Assembly: GCA_964513075.1 (NCBI GenBank)
Contig: CAZELR010000062.1
Location: 1-25,159, forward strand
Reading direction: 5' to 3'
Length of the DNA: 25,159 bases
Source: DAOUBP01 sp964513075
GTDB taxonomy: Bacteria > Chloroflexota > Anaerolineae > CG2-30-64-16
The position numbers were made by a program, and so were the translations under genes. The first letter of the stretch is position 1. Every line of letters begins with the position of its first letter. The notes below the pieces were generated by a model. The model was given only the letters and a program-made list of their open reading frames with translations, had not been told where the DNA came from and made no database searches. Below, piece after piece: positions 13,217 to 21,735 of this stretch.

Positions 13217-14896
13217 TCATCCTTCGTCCCTCGTCCTTCTCGCCCCCGCCGCCGCGGCCAGCGCCGCCAGCGCCAGCCCCACCGCCGGCCACGCCGCGGG
13301 CAGCGCCGGGGCGCCCCCGAAGCCCGCCAGCCCCACCGCGGTCGGCTCGGTCGCGAAGATCACGCTGACCGGGTCGTGCCGGGTGGCTTCGCCGGTCATG
13401 CTGAGGTCCTCCAGCCAGTAAGTGTACAGCGTCCCCGGGATCAGGTCCGCCGCGTCGAGATAGCTGTAACGGTAGCCGCGCGGGCTGCCCGGCCCCTGGC
13501 TGCGGATCAGGCCCGCGTTGAGCTTGACCCCCGGCCCGGCCGCCGACGTGTCGCGGTACAGGTTGAAGCCCAACACGTCCGCCTCGCCGGCCGTCTCCCA
13601 TGCCAGTGTCACGTCCGCGGCAGTCGCCGCCGCGCTGAACCCGACCAGCGCTGCGGCCGTCGGGTCCATGCAGACCTGCAGGCCCGCGCCGCCGGTGGCG
13701 GCCGCGGAGGTGAAGGTGCGGGTGGAAAAGCCGTTATCGGGCACCCCGGCGGTGGTCTCGCCCCAGCCCGACGGCGTGGTGCCGGTGGCCGACGCACCTG
13801 AAGTGTTGGTCACGCACGCGCTGCCGGTCGGGGGCCAGGTGACGTTGTAGGTGTAGTCGGGCGCGCAGATTTCAGGGGCGCTCGCGCCCGGCGCCAGCGC
13901 CTGCGCCACCGCGCCGCTGTCGTAGCCGATCGCGCTGTCGGTCACCCGGTAGCTGGCCAGGTGCACCCCGGCCCCGGGCGTGGTGGCGTTGGTGACGACG
14001 AAGCAGTACTTCACCGTCATCGTGCCCGGCCCACCCTGGGGCGGCGCGGTGAGGTCCGTCACCCGGCCCGTCTTGGCCACCGAGACCGCAGGCTGGCGGC
14101 AGGAGCGGATGGGCGTCATGCCGGCATCTGCCGGACAGGCAACCCTGTTGCAATCCGAGCTATACAGCAACCCTTCCATCCAGTTCGGATCGGTGTCAAC
14201 CCCCGACAGGCCGACATACTGGTCATCGGGAGCCAACGCGCCGGGACACAGGTAGCTGGTCCACGTCGACGGCACGTTGAAGGTCGTCGCAAACTGTACT
14301 GCGGGTCCCCCGGGCGCAGGAGTCGCCTCGTAAACGCCCCAGTTGTAGTAGGAATTCCATGAACGCGTGGGCGGCGTGATGGTCGCTGCGTTGACGTAGT
14401 TGAACACCGGTCCGGGAGCATACCCCCAGTAGGCATGTGCGCGATACGAGGTGTTGCTGCCGGTTTGGGGCTGCTGGTACGCCTGGCCGACGGCCAACCC
14501 GTTGCCGCGGTTGTTCGCTGGCGCGTTCCCGATGGAGGCGATGGTCCAGCTCCCGGCGGTCGTGTTGTCCGTGGGTCCGTTCCAATACCAACTGTCGACC
14601 TCCTCACCGGCCGCGCTCTGGATAGGCGTCGATTGGACGATGATGGTCCAGGTGCTGCCTGGGATGATCGCTGCGCCGCCGGAGCTCCAGATATTGCTGG
14701 CGGTCGTCAGGTCGGGACCGGCCGGCCCCCGGGTTTCAGGGGCCAGTTCGAGGGTTTCGGGCATCAGGATCACTGCGCCGCCTGCGGGCGTCCCCTCCAA
14801 TGCCAGCACCGCCCCCGGCGCGGGCGCCAGGGCCAGGACGCTCAGCAGCACGGCCCCCAACAGCCGATACACAAAGGATGCGTTGCGCGTCTTCAT
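13217..14896 (-). CDS. Secreted protein of unknown function with a C-terminal anchor module
   Basis: 559 residues. ATG 14896 is chosen over the longer frame from 14950 because AGGAGG lies 8 nt upstream and a signal peptide starts there (MKTRNASFVYRLLGAVLLSVLALAPAPG). Residues about 40-280 form an aromatic- and Asn/Thr-rich extracellular region with a CPGALAPDDQYVG segment and several Cys. Residues about 285-420 are DUF11/CARDB-like (VAKTGRVTDL... VTNATTPG...). The C-terminal module (about 425-559) is Fn3-like with LAWETAGEADVLGFNLYRD and YTYWLEDLS, then PTAVGLAGFGG, a transmembrane helix and an Arg-rich tail. The module is nearly identical at DNA level to that of the next protein. I do not recognise the N-terminal domain. 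It has its own promoter, so it is not simply the distal part of the subtilase operon. Confidence 0.85.
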   Translation of the reverse strand: MKTRNASFVYRLLGAVLLSVLALAPAPGAVLALEGTPAGGAVILMPETLELAPETRGPAGPDLTTASNIWSSGGAAIIPGSTWTIIVQSTPIQSAAGEEVDSWYWNGPTDNTTAGSWTIASIGNAPANNRGNGLAVGQAYQQPQTGSNTSYRAHAYWGYAPGPVFNYVNAATITPPTRSWNSYYNWGVYEATPAPGGPAVQFATTFNVPSTWTSYLCPGALAPDDQYVGLSGVDTDPNWMEGLLYSSDCNRVACPADAGMTPIRSCRQPAVSVAKTGRVTDLTAPPQGGPGTMTVKYCFVVTNATTPGAGVHLASYRVTDSAIGYDSGAVAQALAPGASAPEICAPDYTYNVTWPPTGSACVTNTSGASATGTTPSGWGETTAGVPDNGFSTRTFTSAAATGGAGLQVCMDPTAAALVGFSAAATAADVTLAWETAGEADVLGFNLYRDTSAAGPGVKLNAGLIRSQGPGSPRGYRYSYLDAADLIPGTLYTYWLEDLSMTGEATRHDPVSVIFATEPTAVGLAGFGGAPALPAAWPAVGLALAALAAAAGARRTRDEG

Positions 14897-14917
14897 CTTG
14901 TTGCCTCCTGACAGTGA

Positions 14918-14946
14918 ATTATACAACAAAAATCCAAAACGCGCAA
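14918..14946 (-). promoter_or_regulatory. Promoter of the unknown secreted protein gene
   Basis: A perfect -10 (TATAAT, 14918-14923) has a weak -35 (TTGCGC, 14941-14946) 17 nt upstream on the minus strand. The start codon follows the -10 by about 20 nt, giving a very short leader with AGGAGG. Confidence 0.6.
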
Positions 14947-14957
14947 CCATTTTCGTG

Positions 14958-14995
14958 CAAAAAGAAACCAGGTTTCGGTGAGAAACCTGGTTTCC
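14958..14995 (-). terminator. Rho-independent-like terminator after the subtilase gene (repeat copy 1)
   Basis: On the minus strand GAAACCAGGTTTC pairs with GAAACCTGGTTTC around a short loop (TCACC), followed at once by TTTTT. It lies about 85 nt after the subtilase stop codon and just upstream of the next promoter. The same hairpin occurs at 21443-21475. Confidence 0.65.
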
Positions 14996-15015
14996 TGTAC
15001 TCGTCAGTGCGAGGG

Positions 15016-15095
15016 GCCGTCACTTCGTCCTACGTTCTACGTCCTTCGTCCTTCGTCCTTCGTCCCTCGTCTTTCATCCCTCATCCCTCATCCTT
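15016..15095. repeat. Heptamer (TTCGTCC / TCATCCC) tandem run
   Basis: About 80 bp of degenerate seven-base units (ACGTTCT, ACGTCCT, TCGTCCT, TCATCCC) run from the intergenic space into the last codons of the subtilase gene. They encode its C-terminal KDEG and stop. Related runs occur near 300-330, 5630, 8860, 13213 and 21675-21735. Confidence 0.8.
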
Positions 15096-18000
15096 CCGCC
15101 TTCTCGTCGCCGTCGCCGCCGCGGCCAGCGCGGCCAGCGCCAGCCCCACCGCCGGCCACGCCGCGGACAGCGCCGAGGCGCCCCCGAAGCCCGCCAGCCC
15201 CACCGCGGTCGGCTCGGTCGCGAAGATCACGCTGACCGGGTCGTGCCGGGTGGCTTCGCCGGTCATGCTGAGGTCCTCCAGCCAGTACCAGTACGCCGCA
15301 CCCGGGACCAGGTCCGCGGCGTCGAGATAGCTGTACTGGTAGCCCCGCGGGCTGCCCGGCCCCTGGCTGCGGATCAGGCCCGCATTGAGCTTGACCCCCG
15401 GCCCGGCCGCGGACGTGTCGCGGTACAGATTGAAGCCCAGGACGTCTTCCTCGCTGACCGTCTCCCAGCTCACCGTGACCGCGCCCTCCCCGGCCTCCGC
15501 TGCGAACGCGCGCAGCTCGACCGCGGTGGGTGCATTGCCGATCTGGGTCAAGAAGAGATCGAAGTTCTCCTCCACGTTGTACAGCGTCTGTGACGCCCCC
15601 AGGGCGCCGTAGTTGAGATCGAGGCCCCAGGGCGGGTTCTTGCTGTAGACCAACGTCGGTCCGGTGACGCTGGCGTCATTGACCACCGTCGTTGCCCACT
15701 GCAGCCTGGGCGTGCCGGCGTTGCCGCGGGCATAGAGCGGCGGATCGTCCACGGTAGCCGAGGCCTGGTACGTCGAGACGTACGCGCCATTGGTTGGGTC
15801 TACCTTCAAGACATAGACGTTGCCCCCGCGGAACGAGTCGGTGTATGCCAGGTAAGCGATGTAGACGTCGGTGCTGTTGCCGGTGATAGAAGGCGCTGTG
15901 TTCTGGGCAGTCCGGGCGCCGTACGGACCGTAAGCTGTCGGGAAGGTCACAGTGGGCAGGGTGCCACTGGAGGGGGCATAATACAACTGGGTTGTGGGAG
16001 GGGTGGAGCTGGTAGATCGTCCCCAGGCTGCCCACAGCTTGCCGTTCACATACGCGATGGTCGGACGGTAGGTGTAGAGGGTGCTGCTGACGGCGATACC
16101 CGTAGTCGTCACCCACCCATTTGTGCTGCCGTTCCAGTACCCGGCGTAGGCGTATCCGTTTGAGTAGCGACTCCAGACCAACCACACGTGGTTGTTCACG
16201 GTGTCGGTCGTCGCGACCGGGTACAGGTACAGGCCATTTCCGCCCGTCATGTTGGCGGACGCCGCGCTCGACCAAGTGCTCCCGCTGTCCGTTGAGGTAG
16301 AGAAATAGATGTTATTGTAGCCATAGGCGCTGTCGTAGAGGCTCCAGAACACGACTCCATCGGCGGGTGCTGCTGCGCCCGTGTCCACGTCATACGCAAC
16401 CGCCGGCCCGGTTGCGAGTACGGCGTAAGAGGAGGAAAACGGTGTGTACGAGGCCAGTTGTTTGACCCCAGTCCAGGAGGTCCCGTTATAGGTGTTGGCA
16501 TAGACATAGTAGGTGTAACTGGTAGTATTGGCGGTGTACTCTATCCAGGCGACGGTGACCAGGTCCCCGGCCTGGTTTCCGGCGATGGCCGGCGCATAGA
16601 TGTGCCTGCCGTTGCCGTAGTCCACCTGCGCCTTGGTCCAGGTCGCGCCGCTGTCGGTGGACTGCGCCACGTACACCTCGGACCCTGCCCCCAGGTGATC
16701 CTCCCCGCTCAGGTACGCCACCCACATGGTAGCCGGTGTGTTCGGGACGGCCCAGAAGCTGGGCGAGACTTGCGGTCCCGTTGTCGAGACGACGTCCTCG
16801 CCGAGGGGTATCTCGTTGGGCAGGATGGTGTTGTCGGCGACGACGTTGAAGCCGAGCACCCGCACGTCCTGCCGCGGGCTCGGCGTCCACATCCAGGTGC
16901 TGGCCGAGACGACCACGTTCGAGATGCTCGCTTGGGAGATAGTCGCCTGGTTGGTCATCGTGCCGGCCGATACGGAATCGGTGTCAACCGAGAACTGGAC
17001 CGTGACGGTGGCGCCCGCTGCCACATTGCCCGTCCACTCGATCCGGTTGGGACTGGTGAGGTAGTTGCAGGCGCCGGAGCTGGCGCTGCAGTCGGCGTTA
17101 TAGGTGGCGTTCGTCGGGATGGGGTCGGTCATCGTCGTGCTGGTGGCCGCGGCCGAGCCGGTGTTGACGATGCGGATGGTGTAGCCGACGTTATTGCCCA
17201 CCATCGCGCTGGCGGGCGCTGTCTTGGTCGAGGTGCTCAGGTTTGGCTTAGGCGCCCAGGTCCAGGTCAGGTCGGTGGCGGGACGGTAGGAACTGCTCAG
17301 GGTCATGGTAGAGGTGTTGGCGCTGCCCGGGGATGTGTTGGCCCAGTTAGCGCAGTTTGAGCACGTGCGGTTGTTATAGTCCGCGTTGGTGGCGCCGCGC
17401 AGGCCTACTTGTGCGGTCCTGCTGGTCGTGTTCTTGGTGAAGGCGCCATAGACTATCGCTACCTTTCCGTCAGCCTCGTATAGCTTGATCTGGAAGTTGT
17501 AAGCCTCGCTGGAGGCACCGGAGTAGCCGAAGTTGTACCACTCAACGGTGAACACGTAGCTGCCGCTGCTGCCCGTCGTCGTGTACCTGATCCCGCTTGT
17601 AGATGTGTTGGTCGCCAGGTCCGTGCCCAGGGCCGAAACGACCTGGTTGGTCGTGCCAGTGCTGAGTGGGGTTGTGGACCCAGCGATTGATGCCCCCAGG
17701 GCCAGCCAGCCGTCGCACGCAACGCTCACCGAGGTATAGTCCGTTCCGTTGTAGTTGAACGTGAATCCCAACGGATAGCCGTTGCCGGAGTTGTTGTAGA
17801 CTTGGTTGGTGCAGCTCGTAGTGATCGAGGTGCCGCTCACCGGAGCGTAAGAGCCGTTGGTCGCGCTCCAGGTGTATTCGCTGCTCACGGCATCAATTGC
17901 TGCCGGCGCCGCCATCGCGGCAACTGCCTGCAGCGGCTCTCCTGCCAGGGTCGTGCCGGACGAGGTGGCGACCAGCGACACGTCGTAAGCCCCTGCCGTG

Positions 18001-20843
18001 CCGCTCCCCGCGCTGACGGTGGCCACCACGTCCTGGGACGCGCCCGAAGCCAGGCTCAGCGGGCCGGCCGGGCTGAGGGAGACGCTGATGCCGGACGCAC
18101 TGACGCCGGTCATGTCCGTGACCGCAGATGACAGACTGATCGTGTCCACGGTCGTGCCCCAGTTCGTCACCCGGAACGTCGTGTCGAACGAGTCGCCGGC
18201 TACCACGTACTCCGGCGCCCCGGTGAGGGGCTGGATCGAAGGATAATAGGCTTGCGACGAGGCGCCCGTGCGGGTGATGTCGCACGTTTCCCACGAGCAG
18301 GTGCTGCTCCACGAGGGCGTGACGCCCAACCCGCCCGAAACAAAGAGGGCGTAGGGCTGGTAGGTGCCGGTGGGCGCGTTGGCCAGGGTCACGCGGATGG
18401 TCCAGTTGCCCTGGGCCGGGTTCTGGATATAGACTGACTCGGTGTTGTTCATGCCGTCAGCCGTCCCCCCCGTAGTTGACCAGGCGCCGGAGAAGACGTT
18501 GCCCAGGTAGGCGCTCCCTCCTCCGGGTGGGGTCACCGTCAGGTTCAGGTTGTTTACGTTGTAGGTCGTGCCGATGTCGCTCTGGTAGTCGGTCCAGGTG
18601 AGGGTCACCTTGAGCGGCTCGCTGCTGTCGGCCACGTACACGTTGGTATACTCAACATATCTGCCCGATACAGAGAGGCCGATCGTGGATTGGAGCCTGG
18701 TGTTTGTGATGTTGGTATAGTCATCGTAGAAAAAGGAGCGGGGGGCGCGGGGCGTGATCGCTTGCTCCAGGTTGAGCATGCCCCAGCCCTGCCAGTTGCG
18801 GCCGCCGAAGGGAGAACTTGTGGAGTTCTCATAGCCATAGCCCATGTCCACCGCGCCGTTCAGAAGCGTCGCCTTGAGCAGCGCCGCACTGGGCGGCGCG
18901 CTGTCACTGAACCCCTTTATGTCGTAGTAGTACTGCCGCGCGACGATCGCCGCGCCGGTCACTTGTGGTGCGGCGTTCGACGTGCCGCCACCCCAGACAT
19001 AGTCCAGGTGCCCATCGTCGTCGCCGTCACCGTCGCTGTCGGGGAAATTTGCGTTGCCGGGCTCATTTCCCCAGAGCATATTTGTGGTGTCGACAATCTG
19101 GGTTGTGCGCGTCGATAGGATGTCCGCCCCAGGGGCAATGATGTCGGGCTTGAACGAGCCACTTTGTCCGTTGATTGGCCCGTGTGCTGAAAAATCGGTC
19201 AGAAAGCCTGTGGTCTCGCTTGTCCCTGACCAGGTGGAGCGGTGGTTGCCGGATGCGCCCACACTGATGACGTTCTTGGCATTACCCGGTTGGGTGACGG
19301 TCATGCCCGCCGGTCCAGCGTTGCCGGCGGCGACCACGAGCAGATGGGCCTGATAGCTCCACATATGATAGTCAGCGGTGCTCGCACGTCCCCCGTACGT
19401 GGTTACCGCGTTGCCCCACGAGTTGTTCGTGGCGCGCGCCCCGGCGTTGTACAAGGTCACCCAGTCGGCGGGGACGGAGAGGTATACAGAGGTCGAGTTG
19501 CTTCCGGTGTGGACGACAGCGATGTTGGCCTCGGGCGCCTGGCCGGCGGCAAAGGCATAGTCGAAGGAGGGGTCGGCCGCGGTGGCATAGCCGGTCAGAT
19601 TGCGCTGGGCCAGCGCGTTGTAGCCGTTGCCCACGATCGAGCCGGCGACGTGCGTGCCGTGCCCGTTGTAGGCGTCAGTTGCGATACAATTGGCTCCGCA
19701 ACCCGCACTTGCCGCGTTGTACGTGACCCGGCCCGTTGTGGTCCCGTTCGTGAAATCTTTGAAGTCGTTGATCCCAACGTTCGTACCGGTCTGGTTGTTG
19801 TCCAGCCCCGAATCGAGCAGTCCCGCGGTCTGGCCCTTGCCCATCAGGTCAACTATCTGCCCGTTGCGGCCGGCCTTCCATACCTCGCGAGTGTGCGCGG
19901 TTTGCGTGGCCCCGTCATTGACGATTGTCGGTTGAACGTATAGCTCGATACGGCGAACACCGCGCAGGGCCGCCAGAGATGGCAATTGATCGCGGCCAGC
20001 CAGGACGCGGGTCCACGGGATTTCCGTCGGAGGCGCCACAATCGTCACTCCGGCTGCCTCAAGCCGCGGCTGCAATGCTGCTGCATCCTCAAACGTAAAG
20101 GCGACCACATCGAACTCCAGCCTGTTCCCGTCCTTCTCGACCGTTGGTTGCTCCTCCACCGGCAGGCCATCGGCGCCGAGGATGATGCTGGCCTCTGGCC
20201 TGGCTGGCCGCCTTTCGATTGCCGCCATCTCTTCCTCCGACGGGAGGCGGTAGGCCGTGTGGTAGCGTCCCACCCACTGCACGGCATGCGCAGCCTGCAC
20301 TTGGGCTACAAGCGCCGGGTCCATCTTCACAAGGTAGGCGTAATTGGCGATATAGTCCAGGACGGTCACGCCCATCGCCTTCAAGTTCTCCACCCACTCC
20401 TGCTTGATCGGCGCGTAGAACTGGATCAGGAAGTAGGGATCGTCCTTTGCGGCGCGCAGGCTTTCCGGTATGGCCGGCTCGCCGGTTTGGGTGTCCCACA
20501 CCCACCCGTTGAGCGAGATCACGGTCCGGTCGGTCATCTGGTCCATGATGTTGGCTGCCGGCAGCGCGGCCAGCCGCGCGTCGGAGACCTGGGCCAGGAC
20601 GAAGGCGTCATACTCCTCGAGGATCTTCAGGTCCGCGGGCAGTGCGGGGCCGTCCAGCTTGCTGAGGAGCACCAGCCGGCCGCCGTCCGGCGCGGCCGGC
20701 TCGGTGGCCGGGGCCGCGGCTGCGGCTGCGCCTCCTCCCGGGTCCTGTGCCCTGACCGCGGCCGGCGCGGGCGCCAGCAGCAGCGCGGCCAACAGCACGA
20801 CCGCCAACAGCCGATACACGATGGATGTACTTTGAGTTCTCAT
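15081..20843 (-). CDS. Very large secreted S8 (subtilisin-like) serine protease with C-terminal anchor module
   Basis: 1920 residues. ATG 20843 is preferred because GGAGG lies about 8 nt upstream and a signal peptide starts there (MRTQSTSIVYRLLAVVLLAALLLAP). A propeptide-like region (about 45-300) precedes the S8 domain: Asp344 (LLDSGLDN), His395 (NGHGTHVAG) and Ser622 (GGGTSNAAP, with Asn replacing the usual Met). A jelly-roll/P-domain-like region (about 670-830) follows. After it come several Ig-like segments (including a DUF11 unit, PNLSTSTKTAPASAMVG), a BNR/sialidase-like region with SxDSGxTW motifs (STDSGATW, STDSGSTW), and the shared Fn3-like module with PTAVGLAGFGG, transmembrane helix and RRRKDEG tail. 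It is probably exported and held at the cell surface. Substrate unknown; processing of neighbouring secreted proteins is possible but unsupported. The same frame stays open upstream to 21077, through the conserved leader. Confidence 0.92.
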   Translation of the reverse strand: MRTQSTSIVYRLLAVVLLAALLLAPAPAAVRAQDPGGGAAAAAAPATEPAAPDGGRLVLLSKLDGPALPADLKILEEYDAFVLAQVSDARLAALPAANIMDQMTDRTVISLNGWVWDTQTGEPAIPESLRAAKDDPYFLIQFYAPIKQEWVENLKAMGVTVLDYIANYAYLVKMDPALVAQVQAAHAVQWVGRYHTAYRLPSEEEMAAIERRPARPEASIILGADGLPVEEQPTVEKDGNRLEFDVVAFTFEDAAALQPRLEAAGVTIVAPPTEIPWTRVLAGRDQLPSLAALRGVRRIELYVQPTIVNDGATQTAHTREVWKAGRNGQIVDLMGKGQTAGLLDSGLDNNQTGTNVGINDFKDFTNGTTTGRVTYNAASAGCGANCIATDAYNGHGTHVAGSIVGNGYNALAQRNLTGYATAADPSFDYAFAAGQAPEANIAVVHTGSNSTSVYLSVPADWVTLYNAGARATNNSWGNAVTTYGGRASTADYHMWSYQAHLLVVAAGNAGPAGMTVTQPGNAKNVISVGASGNHRSTWSGTSETTGFLTDFSAHGPINGQSGSFKPDIIAPGADILSTRTTQIVDTTNMLWGNEPGNANFPDSDGDGDDDGHLDYVWGGGTSNAAPQVTGAAIVARQYYYDIKGFSDSAPPSAALLKATLLNGAVDMGYGYENSTSSPFGGRNWQGWGMLNLEQAITPRAPRSFFYDDYTNITNTRLQSTIGLSVSGRYVEYTNVYVADSSEPLKVTLTWTDYQSDIGTTYNVNNLNLTVTPPGGGSAYLGNVFSGAWSTTGGTADGMNNTESVYIQNPAQGNWTIRVTLANAPTGTYQPYALFVSGGLGVTPSWSSTCSWETCDITRTGASSQAYYPSIQPLTGAPEYVVAGDSFDTTFRVTNWGTTVDTISLSSAVTDMTGVSASGISVSLSPAGPLSLASGASQDVVATVSAGSGTAGAYDVSLVATSSGTTLAGEPLQAVAAMAAPAAIDAVSSEYTWSATNGSYAPVSGTSITTSCTNQVYNNSGNGYPLGFTFNYNGTDYTSVSVACDGWLALGASIAGSTTPLSTGTTNQVVSALGTDLATNTSTSGIRYTTTGSSGSYVFTVEWYNFGYSGASSEAYNFQIKLYEADGKVAIVYGAFTKNTTSRTAQVGLRGATNADYNNRTCSNCANWANTSPGSANTSTMTLSSSYRPATDLTWTWAPKPNLSTSTKTAPASAMVGNNVGYTIRIVNTGSAAATSTTMTDPIPTNATYNADCSASSGACNYLTSPNRIEWTGNVAAGATVTVQFSVDTDSVSAGTMTNQATISQASISNVVVSASTWMWTPSPRQDVRVLGFNVVADNTILPNEIPLGEDVVSTTGPQVSPSFWAVPNTPATMWVAYLSGEDHLGAGSEVYVAQSTDSGATWTKAQVDYGNGRHIYAPAIAGNQAGDLVTVAWIEYTANTTSYTYYVYANTYNGTSWTGVKQLASYTPFSSSYAVLATGPAVAYDVDTGAAAPADGVVFWSLYDSAYGYNNIYFSTSTDSGSTWSSAASANMTGGNGLYLYPVATTDTVNNHVWLVWSRYSNGYAYAGYWNGSTNGWVTTTGIAVSSTLYTYRPTIAYVNGKLWAAWGRSTSSTPPTTQLYYAPSSGTLPTVTFPTAYGPYGARTAQNTAPSITGNSTDVYIAYLAYTDSFRGGNVYVLKVDPTNGAYVSTYQASATVDDPPLYARGNAGTPRLQWATTVVNDASVTGPTLVYSKNPPWGLDLNYGALGASQTLYNVEENFDLFLTQIGNAPTAVELRAFAAEAGEGAVTVSWETVSEEDVLGFNLYRDTSAAGPGVKLNAGLIRSQGPGSPRGYQYSYLDAADLVPGAAYWYWLEDLSMTGEATRHDPVSVIFATEPTAVGLAGFGGASALSAAWPAVGLALAALAAAATATRRRKDEG

Positions 20844-20924
20844 CTTGCTTGCCTCCTCAGGCCGGTGAAAAGGGGTCCCCATGCGCGCGTTGGGCCCGGC
20901 GCCTGCCGGGCGAGACGAAATGCT

Positions 20925-21086
20925 GCCGGTCGCGGGCTTGTTGGCCCAACCAGGATGCTGCGCCGGCAGGGGTGTGAGGTGTTCTAAAACATCAAGTCCC
21001 AGGGCAAAACCGCCATGGTCGTGCGATGGGTGGAATGGGTGTGTTTCTTTTGTGGGCGGGGCCATGAGAATTGACATGGGCTGCTT
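20925..21086 (-). ncRNA. Putative structured leader RNA of the subtilase gene, unknown class
   Basis: It is homologous to the RiPP operon leader (12697-12857), with conserved spacing from the -35 box through the terminal stem CTGCCGG/CCGGCAG. A second hairpin follows it (GCCCGGC-AGGC-GCCGGGC, about 20896-20913). In this copy the MAPP frame (ATG 21065) has no stop and runs in frame into the protease, so it could instead be read as a 74-residue N-terminal extension. The internal signal peptide and the strong Shine-Dalgarno at 20843 argue against that. Confidence 0.5.
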
Positions 21087-21092
21087 ATGAAC

Positions 21093-21120
21093 ATTTTAGC
21101 ACAACGGTGGGGGGAGTCAA
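21093..21120 (-). promoter_or_regulatory. Sigma70-like promoter of the subtilase gene
   Basis: On the minus strand TTGACT (21115-21120) and TAAAAT (21093-21098) are 16 nt apart, exactly as in the RiPP operon promoter. The predicted start is near 21086, leaving a leader of about 243 nt. Confidence 0.65.
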
Positions 21121-21278
21121 GTCGCGTTCGGCACGTGGTGCGGCGACCTGCGGGTCGTTGCGTGGTGCGTGGTGCGTGGTTCCGGGTCGGTTGCAATTCC
21201 GGACGGCGCCCGGTAACCTGTTCAGCCAGCGGGTTTCACCCCCTGGCGGGCGGGTGGCCGGCGGGCGGTCTGTCGCGT

Positions 21279-21420
21279 GTAGGTAGTGTAGGTACTGTAG
21301 GTACTTGGCCTATTTAAAGTTCTACGTATTATTATATCCCCATTAACTCTTGCACGGTACGCGCGATAGGTGTATAGAGATTAAAATAGCGTAAGTACCT
21401 ACAGTACCTACACTGCCTAC
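21279..21420. repeat. 142-bp element bounded by 28-bp inverted repeats, AT-rich inside
   Basis: The arms at 21279-21306 and 21393-21420 match at 27 of 28 positions as inverted repeats. Each arm is built from GTAGGTA-type direct repeats (GTAGGTAGTGTAGGTACTGT). The interior of about 86 bp is AT-rich (ATTATTATATCCCC, GATTAAAATAGC) and has no reading frame of note. It could be a MITE-like element, a large hairpin or a multi-site operator. No clear target-site duplication was found. Confidence 0.7.
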
Positions 21421-21436
21421 TCTGCAAGAGAGGAGC

Positions 21437-21475
21437 AGAAAAAGAAACCAGGTTTCTGCGAGAAACCTGGTTTCT
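21437..21475 (-). terminator. Rho-independent-like terminator after the DUF11 gene (repeat copy 2)
   Basis: On the minus strand AGAAACCAGGTTTCT pairs perfectly with AGAAACCTGGTTTCT around a 3-nt loop and is followed by a T-run (21437-21442). It lies about 205 nt after the DUF11 gene stop and is the second copy of the hairpin at 14958-14995. Confidence 0.6.
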
Positions 21476-21479
21476 CCCC

Positions 21480-21735
21480 GTTCTACTCTGTCATTGCTTC
21501 GGGCTAGCGCCCTGCCTAGAAACTCCCGCGATGAGATCCTTCGCTGAGGTCTCGCCGCAACTGACTTTGGGTGGTTAACCCGCTCAGGATGACTATCTGG
21601 AGTTACTTGCAGCGACCCGCAGGTCGCCGCATGCCGCAGACGGCTTGGGTAACTCGCAATGACGGCCCGCCCTCATCCCTCATCCTTCGTCGTTCGTCCT
21701 TCGTCGTTCGTCGTTCGTCCTTCGTCCTCCATACT
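21480..21735. repeat. Relic palindromes and heptamer run at the end of the DUF11 gene
   Basis: Fragments of the TCATTGCGAGG family lie near 21490-21520 (TGTCATTGCTTCGGGCTAGCGCCCT) and 21645-21665. From 21670 to 21735 TTCGTCC/TTCGTCG heptamers run into the coding end and specify the NDERRRTNDEG tail. I see no gene between 21121 and 21679. Confidence 0.65.

Noticed and set aside
18960..18990. Inactive subtilase because GTSNAAP replaces GTSMAxP
   Set aside because: The catalytic Ser is kept, Asp and His motifs are intact, and the Met position is known to vary, so activity is not excluded.
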